DNA of 15,430 bases, from NCBI GenBank assembly GCA_900756725.1, contig CAAELJ010000100.1:1-15430 (forward strand). The letters run 5' to 3'. Below the pieces are notes generated by a model. That model worked only from the letters and a program-made list of their open reading frames with translations, had not been told where the DNA came from and made no database searches. This stretch comes from an uncultured Collinsella sp. GTDB taxonomy: Bacteria; Actinomycetota; Coriobacteriia; Coriobacteriales; Coriobacteriaceae. The position numbers and the translations under genes are program-made. Positions 6,760 through 12,545 of this stretch are shown one piece after another; within the stretch, counting starts at the first letter, position 1; every line of letters starts with the position of its first letter.

Positions 6760-8667
6760 ATGAAGCAACTCAGCAAAAGGCAACGAGATATCGTCAGGCT
6801 GATCGGAACGGCAAACTCGCCAACAACCGGTATTGAACTTGCCAATGCGCTTAACGTGTCGCTCCGGACGATTCAGAATGAAATAAAAAGAATCAATTTC
6901 GAATCCCCTGTTATTACGAGTTCAAACGAGGGCTATCGTCTTTCCCGTGATTTTGATCCAAGTGACGCTTTCGAACAGCGCCCATTATTCGAGAGGCAAA
7001 CTGACGAGCATGTTCTGCTTCGACTGATCACCAATCGAAGCGGTCAAATCACTGTTGACGACCTCTCGGAATACCTCTTTATGAGCTCCTCAACTGTTGA
7101 AAGAAAGCTTCGTCAAGCCCGAAGTCGCATTGAGACTTTTGACCTCGCGATAATCAAGCGCCAAGGTAAGATTTACCTAGAAGGAACCGAAGTTAATAAG
7201 CGCAAGCTCATCTCGGCCCTAGTCGCCGATGAGGTCAACACTTCATTCTCGAATCTCGAGAGCATTGAAGCCTGGATTGGAGATCTCGATCTAGGCAGAA
7301 TAAGAATCGCCGTCGAACGAGCACTCGGCGAGTACGAGATGCGCATCAAGCGCGGTTACGAGCAAACGGTTCTCACCAACGTCGGAATCGCCGTGTATCG
7401 GATGCGCGGCGGATCGTATATCCGCGACTACCCCACCGTCGTAAGCAAGTCGATGATTGAAACGACCATAGCCGAACGGTTCTTCGAGTTATATAAAGAG
7501 CATTACAAAATTACTCCAGGTCCGCCAGACATCTCCTATCTTGGCTCCCTGCTCCTTGGCCAAATAGAAGCCCTTGACCAAACAAACAACGGAACCAAAG
7601 TCTCCCAATGGTCGAGCCCCAATGAATTTGTGAGCCATGTGCAAAACATTGTGAATGACGTTTTCGAATCGTTTCTCCTTCACCCAGAATCATCTCAGGC
7701 CCTCTTCACTTTTGCCATGCATGTGAATGCCTTAATAGACAGATGCCATGGATTCCAGTATGAACAGGCGGAAGCACTTGAAAACATCAAGATGGGCTGT
7801 CCCTTCATCTACGAACTGTCCGTCCTGATATCTAGGAAACTTGAAGACGAGTTCCAGATTCAGATATCGAACGGAGAGCTAGGCTTCATCTGCCTTCATG
7901 TCGGCATGCTCATCGAAAGTCTCCTCACCGAGGACAAAGCGAAAATCAGGCTTGATTGCAGCGACTACAAAGGGCTGTCCAATCAGCTTCGAGAGCAACT
8001 CGAGAGAAGGTTTTTCGACGTCGCAGTCATTCTCGATTCCGGCAGCGCGACAGACAACGCAATAGAGGGGCGCGATGCCGATCTCATCATCACCACTAAG
8101 CGAGTCGACAGCCGCGACCCGCGCATCGTCTCCATCTCGCCCTTCTGCACTTCATCTGATTTCCTGAAAATCGAAAGCGCTCTTGGTCAGTGGCATAGCA
8201 ATTATCACGCAAGAAAAACAGAGAGATTGCTCAAACCATTTTTTGATGAGCAGCTCTTCTTCCTTTCTGACAGTCATCCTGAACTTGTTAACCGAAAGGA
8301 CGTTATCGAGTTCCTCTCCGAGCAGATGCGGCAAATCGGTTATGTGCAAGGCGATTTTTGTGACTCCGTCTTGCAGCGCGAAAGCCTGTCTTCCACTTGC
8401 TTTTTTAACCAGTTCGCCGTTCCCCATTCCATCGAGATGAACTCCAACAAGACGGTCGCTTCGATCTTCGTCAGCCCAAACGGCATCTCGTGGGGTGAGG
8501 GACAGGCAAAAATCGTTATCTTGATTGCGGTGTGTAGGGAGGATCGGCAGCGATTCATGGAAATATACAATGCGCTCGTCAAATCCCTCTGCGACGAAAT
8601 CAAAGCATCAAAAATGGCAAAGGCGCAATCCCTCGAAGAGTTCTTGGAGTTCATCACACTGAGATGA
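6760..8667 (+). CDS. LicR/MtlR-type PTS-regulated transcriptional activator (HTH-HTH-PRD-PRD-EIIB-EIIA)
   Basis: A 635-residue multidomain activator whose length fits LicR (about 640). Residues 5-45 form an HTH and about 95-125 a second one. PRD1 is at about 185-285, PRD2 at about 295-395, a GatB-like EIIB domain at about 395-480 and a mannitol/fructose-type EIIA domain at about 490-635. PRD2 keeps both expected phospho-histidines (His321 in the FAMHVNALIDR segment, His380 in FICLHVG) and the EIIA domain keeps its own (His556 in FAVPHS). In PRD1 the matching positions appear to be Asn207 and Leu264. The preferred ATG at 6760 has AAGGA six bases before it. Family members activate divergent PTS operons when the inducer sugar lowers EIIB-dependent phosphorylation and HPr phosphorylation is available. 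The adjacent EIIA-GH1-EIIC-EIIB operon is the obvious target (inference). Base composition is lower in GC than galKT. Confidence 0.9.
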   Translation: MKQLSKRQRDIVRLIGTANSPTTGIELANALNVSLRTIQNEIKRINFESPVITSSNEGYRLSRDFDPSDAFEQRPLFERQTDEHVLLRLITNRSGQITVDDLSEYLFMSSSTVERKLRQARSRIETFDLAIIKRQGKIYLEGTEVNKRKLISALVADEVNTSFSNLESIEAWIGDLDLGRIRIAVERALGEYEMRIKRGYEQTVLTNVGIAVYRMRGGSYIRDYPTVVSKSMIETTIAERFFELYKEHYKITPGPPDISYLGSLLLGQIEALDQTNNGTKVSQWSSPNEFVSHVQNIVNDVFESFLLHPESSQALFTFAMHVNALIDRCHGFQYEQAEALENIKMGCPFIYELSVLISRKLEDEFQIQISNGELGFICLHVGMLIESLLTEDKAKIRLDCSDYKGLSNQLREQLERRFFDVAVILDSGSATDNAIEGRDADLIITTKRVDSRDPRIVSISPFCTSSDFLKIESALGQWHSNYHARKTERLLKPFFDEQLFFLSDSHPELVNRKDVIEFLSEQMRQIGYVQGDFCDSVLQRESLSSTCFFNQFAVPHSIEMNSNKTVASIFVSPNGISWGEGQAKIVILIAVCREDRQRFMEIYNALVKSLCDEIKASKMAKAQSLEEFLEFITLR

Positions 8668-8698
8668 TGGGGGCACCGATTTCATCGATGCCCCCATC
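8666..8698. terminator. Hairpin between the PRD activator and the lacB remnant
   Basis: A perfect ten-base stem (8666-8675 with 8689-8698) overlaps the activator's TGA stop, with an additional four-base inner stem (CGAT/ATCG). No U-run follows directly; the first T-rich stretch is 12 bases downstream. It sits between two convergent genes, where a bidirectional terminator is expected. The rest of the gap to 8779 holds nothing recognisable. Confidence 0.5.
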
Positions 8699-8779
8699 AA
8701 GTTAATCAGCCTTTTTGGCAAATCGCGTCACACGTACTTTCGACGATTGTTCAACACGGCCGCCGAAATGCACTGCAAT

Positions 8780-9202
8780 CTAATCGTGATACTCGCCGCG
8801 ATCCCACTTCTCGATGAACTCGTCAAAGAAGCGCTGGTCAGCTTGAGCCTCAGCGTCGGCCTTATTGCAGGCATCGATCTTGGCAATCAGGGCATCGCAC
8901 TCGGGCGTGGACTCATACTCGGCCTCAAGGAACGCGAGCATGATGTCGGTCATCAGGAACTCGCCGGTGATCTTCCCGCCGAAGCCGATGACGTTGGCGT
9001 TGAGCTCGCGACGGGCGTACAGGGCGCTCGTCATGTCGCGGACCAAGGCGCAACGGGCGCCGAGAACCTTGTTCACGAGTTGGTGATACCAATGCTGGCG
9101 CCGCACAGGGCCACGCCAAAGTCGGCCTTGCCGCTGGCAACAGCCTCGCCCACAGCCCTACCGTAGATGGGATAGTGCGTATGGGTGTGGCCGTAAGGAC
9201 CG
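8780..9202 (-). pseudogene. lacB: Galactose-6-phosphate isomerase subunit LacB, truncated and frameshifted
   Basis: The remnant codes, in two frames, for about 140 residues of a protein normally near 171. Upstream part (9202 to about 9078): GPYGHTHTHYPIYGRAV, GEAVASGKADFGVALCG and ASIGITN. Downstream part: NKVLGARCALVRDMTSALY, ARRELNANVIGFGGKITGE and the terminal FFDEFIEKWDRGEYHD, all characteristic of LacB rather than RpiB. One G is missing near 9077-9079: restoring it gives GITNSVNKVLGA in one frame. The first 35 or so residues and the start codon are lost, because at 9201-9203 the sequence switches to a deoR gene on the other strand. LacB works with LacA to convert galactose-6-phosphate to tagatose-6-phosphate; lacA is not in the window. 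Its 3' end faces the activator gene. It is very unlikely to be functional. Confidence 0.85.
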
Positions 9203-9348
9203 CTCCACAAACGCCTGACCGTCTCCACGCAGGATCGCCGCATCAATGTCAATGTCGCTGCCAAGCAGGCCATCGCGCAAAGCGCCATCAAGCTCGTCAA
9301 TGACGGCGACACGCTGCTCGTCGACTCGGGCACCACGGCGCTCGAGTT
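9201..9348 (+). repeat. 148-base direct repeat, copy 2 (at the lacB'/deoR' junction)
   Basis: This tract is the partner of 1617-1764, with 146 of 148 positions identical and no gaps. Its left edge coincides with the joint to lacB sequence. Its right edge is where the two deoR copies diverge. Confidence 0.9.
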
Positions 9349-9811
9349 CGTCCGGCTCCTCGATCAGCGCGACGGTATCACCGTCATCACGGCAGACATT
9401 ACCATTGCCGATTACATCGACGAGAGCATGCCCTCGGTCGATGTCGTCATGCTGGGCGGGGCGCTGCGCAAAGGCCATCGTTATTTGTACGGACCGCTCA
9501 CCATGCAGGCGCTTCAAATGGTCCATGCCGATCTGGCCGTCATGTGCCCCGGCGCCTTTGTCTCCAGCTGCGGCTTTACGACCGACTTTCCCCAGATGGC
9601 CGAGACCAAAACGGCCATGATCGCCGCGGCCCATCAAAGCGTCGCCCTCATGGACGCCAGTAAGGTCAACGGACGTGGCATGTACCGTTTTGCCGAGCTG
9701 AGCGATGTCGACGCCATCGTGATGGACCGTGACCCCGATCATTCCGTCGCCACCTCAATCGCCGAGGCCACCGACAGCGCACGTCCAGCCCTCATCATCG
9801 CCGGCGCTTAA
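9201..9811 (+). pseudogene. DeoR/GlpR-family regulator, 5'-truncated second copy
   Basis: An open frame from 9203 codes for residues equivalent to 66-268 of the intact deoR at 1424-2230, colinear and without gaps: LHKRLTVSTQDRRINVN, the DSGTT motif, VVMLGGALRKGHRYLYGP and FPQMAETKTA, ending PALIIAGA. The whole winged-helix DNA-binding domain is missing. An in-frame TAA stands at 9194-9196, just before the homology begins, and the first internal ATG is at 9428, inside the sensor domain. The first 148 bases match the intact paralogue with two differences; beyond 9348 identity drops markedly, so the gene is a mosaic. In the ancestral layout it was probably divergent from lacB, as the intact copy is from the aldolase. 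A truncated sensor-only product from 9428 is possible but has no clear ribosome site. Confidence 0.85.
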
Positions 9812-9816
9812 ACAAA

Positions 9817-9853
9817 AACCACCACAAAGGTGCCTGTCCCCTTTGTGGTGGTT
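9817..9853 (-). terminator. Rho-independent terminator of the flavodiiron protein gene
   Basis: A perfect 14-base stem (9817-9830 with 9840-9853) and nine-base loop lie 33 bases beyond the flavodiiron stop. On the minus strand the stem runs straight into TTTTTGTTT, a clear U-run. It also lies just after the stop of the truncated deoR on the plus strand, where no U-run follows, so it mainly serves the minus strand. Confidence 0.85.
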
Positions 9854-9885
9854 GTGATGGTTGAGCGTCAAAAGTGAACGTGTCG

Positions 9886-11046
9886 CTACTTGGACAGCTC
9901 GTCGGCGAGGACCTCGATCTGAGCGCGCGAGGCGTCGTTGAGCGAGCCCAGCACAGTCACCTTGTTCTGCGTCAGGGTGATGTCCTTCATGCCCTCGAGC
10001 TCCTTGGTCATAACCTTGGCAGCTGCGGGCGCCCAGGAACCGGACTCGACAAGCGCTACGGTGCGGTTCTGGTAGGCATGCTCGGCGAGCGTGTGGATAA
10101 AGGTGCTCATGCACGGGAAGATCTCGCCCTGATAGGTAATGGAGGCGAGCACCAGACGGTCGTAGCGGAACGCATCCTCAACGGCCTCGGCCATGTCGTC
10201 GCGAGCCAGGTCAAAGACGGAGACCTTCTGGCCGCGAGCCTCGAGCGCAGATGCGAGCTCCTCGACGGCAGCCTTCAGATGGCCATACACGCTCGCATAG
10301 GCGATCGTGATGCCTTCGTCCTCGGGCTGATAGCTCGACCAGGTGTTATAGGTGTCGAGGTAGTAGCCCAGGTTCTCGGTCAGCACGGGGCCGTGGAGCG
10401 GGCAGATGATCTGGATGTCCAGGTCGGCGGCCTTCTTGAGGACGGCCTGCACGAACTTGCCGAACTTACCGACGATGCCAAAGTAGTAACGGCGAGCCTC
10501 GCAGGCCCACCCTTCCGGATCCTCGATGTCGTTGGCGCCGAACTTGCCAAAGCCGTCGGCACTAAAGAGCACCTTGTCGGTGGACTCGTAGGAGAAAATC
10601 ACCTCGGGCCAGTGAACGTTGGGGGCGCCGATAAAGGTCAGGCTGTGGCCGCCCAGATCGAGCACATCGCCCTCTTTGACGACCATTTTGCGCTCGGGGA
10701 AGTCGGTGCCAAAGTAGTTGACCATCATGCGGAAGGCGCCCATGCTGGCCACAATCTGTGCCTGGGGATAGCGCTCCATAAAGGCGGCAATACCGGCGGA
10801 GTGATCGGGCTCCATGTGATGGACGATCAGGTAGTCAGGCGTACGGCCATCGAGCACGGCCTCGAGGTTGCCGAGCCACTCGTCAACAAAACCGCCGTCG
10901 ACTGAATCGGCGACAGCGATCTTTTCGCCCAAGATAACGTAGCTGTTGTATGCCATACCGTTCTCGGACACATCGTACTGGCCCTCGAACAAGTCAATGT
11001 CGTGATCGTCGACACCGATGTAGCGGATATCCTTGGTGATCTCCAT
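9886..11046 (-). CDS. Class A flavodiiron protein (oxygen/nitric oxide reductase, FprA type)
   Basis: A 386-residue cytoplasmic protein of standard two-domain class A length. Residues 1-250 are the metallo-beta-lactamase-like diiron domain: His77, Glu79 and Asp81 in HHMEPDH, then His145, Asp164 and His228 are at the positions of the six iron ligands, and all are present. Residues 255-386 form the flavodoxin domain that carries FMN (GITIAYASVYGHLKAAV, SITYQGEIF, ESGSWAPAA). Such enzymes reduce O2 to water or NO to N2O and protect anaerobes; electrons usually come from rubredoxin or a related carrier, and none is encoded here. The ATG at 11046 is chosen over an upstream one because AGGAGG lies nine bases before it. 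It follows the LacI gene in the same direction after 129 bases but has its own promoter-like sequence and terminator, so it is probably monocistronic. Confidence 0.93.
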   Translation of the reverse strand: MEITKDIRYIGVDDHDIDLFEGQYDVSENGMAYNSYVILGEKIAVADSVDGGFVDEWLGNLEAVLDGRTPDYLIVHHMEPDHSAGIAAFMERYPQAQIVASMGAFRMMVNYFGTDFPERKMVVKEGDVLDLGGHSLTFIGAPNVHWPEVIFSYESTDKVLFSADGFGKFGANDIEDPEGWACEARRYYFGIVGKFGKFVQAVLKKAADLDIQIICPLHGPVLTENLGYYLDTYNTWSSYQPEDEGITIAYASVYGHLKAAVEELASALEARGQKVSVFDLARDDMAEAVEDAFRYDRLVLASITYQGEIFPCMSTFIHTLAEHAYQNRTVALVESGSWAPAAAKVMTKELEGMKDITLTQNKVTVLGSLNDASRAQIEVLADELSK

Positions 11047-11062
11047 CAGGCAAAGCCTCCTA

Positions 11063-11115
11063 GATAGACAAAAGAACCCGTCTATCATAGCACTCGCCTT
11101 CATAGCCACGGCTAT
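11063..11115 (-). promoter_or_regulatory. Promoter of the flavodiiron gene with two dyads
   Basis: On the minus strand TGCTATGAT (11092-11084) is a good extended -10 box. No strong -35 is seen. Where the -35 should be lies a dyad, ATAGCC-AC-GGCTAT (11102-11115). A second inverted repeat, GATAGAC (11063-11069) with GTCTATC (11080-11086), spans the expected start of transcription near 11077 and the -10 box. The layout suggests control by a regulator, but I do not recognise the sites. Confidence 0.5.
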
Positions 11116-11175
11116 CCGTCAGCATCCATACCGATTGTTATTGAAATGCAATAAATCGCCGTTTACCTGCACAAA

Positions 11176-12207
11176 CTATGCGCGCGGTATCGCCGTGCTA
11201 TGTCGAATAATGAGCTGACCGGGAATGCGAATGGCAACGGTTTTGCCCGCCGTACCCGCCTCGGGAACCGCATGCTCAAACACCTCGCGTCCGCGCTGAT
11301 GTAGATCGAATCGCACGGTCGTGAGCTCGTTGTGTGCCACAAAATCATCGAGCGAATCATCGACGCCCACCACACTTACGTCCTCGGGCACGCGCAGACC
11401 GCTATCGCGCAGCGCTGCAATCGCGCCATTTGCCATCTGATCGTTTGCCGCGTAAATCGCCGTCATGGTGCGGTCGTGCTCGGCCAGGTACCTGCCGGCC
11501 TCGTAGCCGCTGTTGGCAGACCAGTCGCCCTCGAGCGGCTCTGCCGGCTCGATGTGCTTACGCTCGAGCGCATCCTGCCAGCCGGCGCGACGGAACTGTT
11601 CGTCAATCGAAAAGGACGGGCCGCCAATATAGCGAATCTGATCGTGCCCCAGCTCAAACAGGTGGTCCATAAGCAATAGCGAGCAGCCGTAATGATCGGA
11701 GTCGACCGTGGTCACCCGCGGGTGCGCGTACATGGTAACGATGACCGTGCCAATGCCCGGCAACGGATCGAACGTCTCAAAATCGGGCGCCATGCGGCTC
11801 ATGCCGATGATGATGCCGTCCACCGGCAATGCGGCCATACGACGCGTGGCCTCGGCAAGCGAAAACTCCTCGGTCTTGGACATCTCGACCAGCGTGATGG
11901 CGCAATTATGCTCGCGAGCAGCGCTGGCGATGCCGTCGATCATTGAGAGGTTGCCGAACTTGGTGACATCGTTGACGCACAGGCCGACCGAATGGTAGCG
12001 ACCGTCGCGCAGCGAGCGACCGGCATAACTCGGACGAAAGCCGAGCTCTTGCATAGCGGCCTGCACACGCTGGCGCGTCTGCTCGTTAACGTTGGGCAAA
12101 CCGTTGGCGACGCGCGAAACCGTCTGCTGCGAAACGCCAGCAGCGCGGGCGACGTCGGCCATGGAGACCGGACGCGTACCCGTATCGTTGGAAGGGCGCC
12201 TTGCCAC
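11176..12207 (-). CDS. LacI/GalR-family transcriptional repressor, probable regulator of galKT
   Basis: A 343-residue repressor of normal family length. The N-terminal helix-turn-helix MADVARAAGVSQQTVSRVANG begins at residue 16, followed by the hinge (RPSYAGRSLRDGR, about 58-70). The periplasmic-binding-protein-like core shows VTTVDSDHYG, HDQIRYIGGP, AIYAANDQMANGAIAAL and VSVVGVDDSLDDF. The start is taken as GTG at 12207, with GAAGGTGA just before it. A longer frame reaches 12267 but lacks a ribosome site, and the ATG at residue 16 would cut into the HTH helix. It is divergent from galK, and the region between holds three copies of a LacI-type operator, one within its own leader, so it probably represses both galKT and itself (inference). 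The inducer is likely galactose or a derivative. It does not share an obvious operon with the flavodiiron gene behind it. Confidence 0.92.
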   Translation of the reverse strand: MARRPSNDTGTRPVSMADVARAAGVSQQTVSRVANGLPNVNEQTRQRVQAAMQELGFRPSYAGRSLRDGRYHSVGLCVNDVTKFGNLSMIDGIASAAREHNCAITLVEMSKTEEFSLAEATRRMAALPVDGIIIGMSRMAPDFETFDPLPGIGTVIVTMYAHPRVTTVDSDHYGCSLLLMDHLFELGHDQIRYIGGPSFSIDEQFRRAGWQDALERKHIEPAEPLEGDWSANSGYEAGRYLAEHDRTMTAIYAANDQMANGAIAALRDSGLRVPEDVSVVGVDDSLDDFVAHNELTTVRFDLHQRGREVFEHAVPEAGTAGKTVAIRIPGQLIIRHSTAIPRA

Positions 12208-12300
12208 AAAATCACCTTCGCTCTCGCAGGATCTGAATAGTGCGAATGTCGGCCCGGGCAGAAACACACCCCGCGCCGAAGCCCGCTATCGTCGGACGCA

Positions 12301-12314
12301 TGTTAACGTACTCT
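12301..12314. promoter_or_regulatory. LacI-type operator O1 (within the repressor leader)
   Basis: TGTTAACGTACTCT is a near-perfect copy of the TG-N3-ACGT-N3-CA dyad found twice more before galK, differing at the last position. It lies about 20-33 bases downstream of the predicted transcription start of the repressor gene, where binding would block elongation. Confidence 0.65.
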
Positions 12315-12340
12315 ACTTTTTCAATCCGCAACTCTTCTGC

Positions 12341-12369
12341 TTTATAAGTCCATACAGCAGTACCGTTCA
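12341..12369 (-). promoter_or_regulatory. Candidate promoter of the LacI-family gene
   Basis: On the minus strand TGAACG (12369-12364) and TATAAA (12346-12341) are separated by 17 bases. The -10 matches five of six consensus positions and the -35 is weak. The predicted start near 12334 puts operator O1 in the early transcribed region. Confidence 0.45.
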
Positions 12370-12420
12370 CGGCTGTATTTCTACCGATTACCAGATTCTC
12401 AAAAAGTGACAAGCGTTGTG

Positions 12421-12437
12421 TTATGAGTACGTTAACA
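12421..12437. promoter_or_regulatory. LacI-type operator O2 overlapping the galK -35
   Basis: TTATGAGTACGTTAACA contains the dyad TG-N3-ACGT-N3-CA (12424-12437). It is the exact 17-base reverse complement of O3. Its right end overlaps the proposed -35 box of galK. Confidence 0.75.
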
Positions 12438-12460
12438 TAGCCCGTAACGTGCGGTATCGT
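12432..12460 (+). promoter_or_regulatory. Candidate galKT promoter
   Basis: TTAACA (12432-12437, five of six) and TATCGT (12455-12460, four of six) are separated by exactly 17 bases. Transcription would start near 12467, about 79 bases before the galK ATG. Operator O2 covers the -35 and O3 lies about 21-37 bases downstream of the start. A stem GTGAAC/GTTCAC (12459-12464 with 12470-12475) spans the predicted start. Confidence 0.55.
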
Positions 12461-12487
12461 GAACACTTGGTTCACGCCGCTTCAAGT

Positions 12488-12504
12488 TGTTAACGTACTC
12501 ATAA
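12488..12504. promoter_or_regulatory. LacI-type operator O3 in the galK leader
   Basis: TGTTAACGTACTCATAA carries the dyad TG-N3-ACGT-N3-CA (12488-12501) and is the exact inverted copy of O2. The centres of O2 and O3 are 64 bases apart, so the two sites bracket the candidate promoter. Confidence 0.75.
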
Positions 12505-12545
12505 CGACGCAAAACTCGCCCGTGCGCACCAAGGAAAGGACTCCC

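Noticed and set aside
8780..9106. Intact small RpiB-like isomerase
   Set aside because: The frame starts in the middle of the fold; the preceding residues are encoded in another frame after a one-base deletion, and the motifs are those of LacB.
9428..9811. A short functional sensor-only regulator starting at 9428
   Set aside because: The ATG falls inside the conserved sensor domain and lacks a ribosome site; homology extends in frame upstream to 9203, so truncation is the simpler reading.
12451..12480. Stem-loop in the galK leader as a riboswitch or attenuator
   Set aside because: The stem is short and no second alternative stem, U-run or known aptamer core is visible; overlap with the promoter and operators explains the area better.
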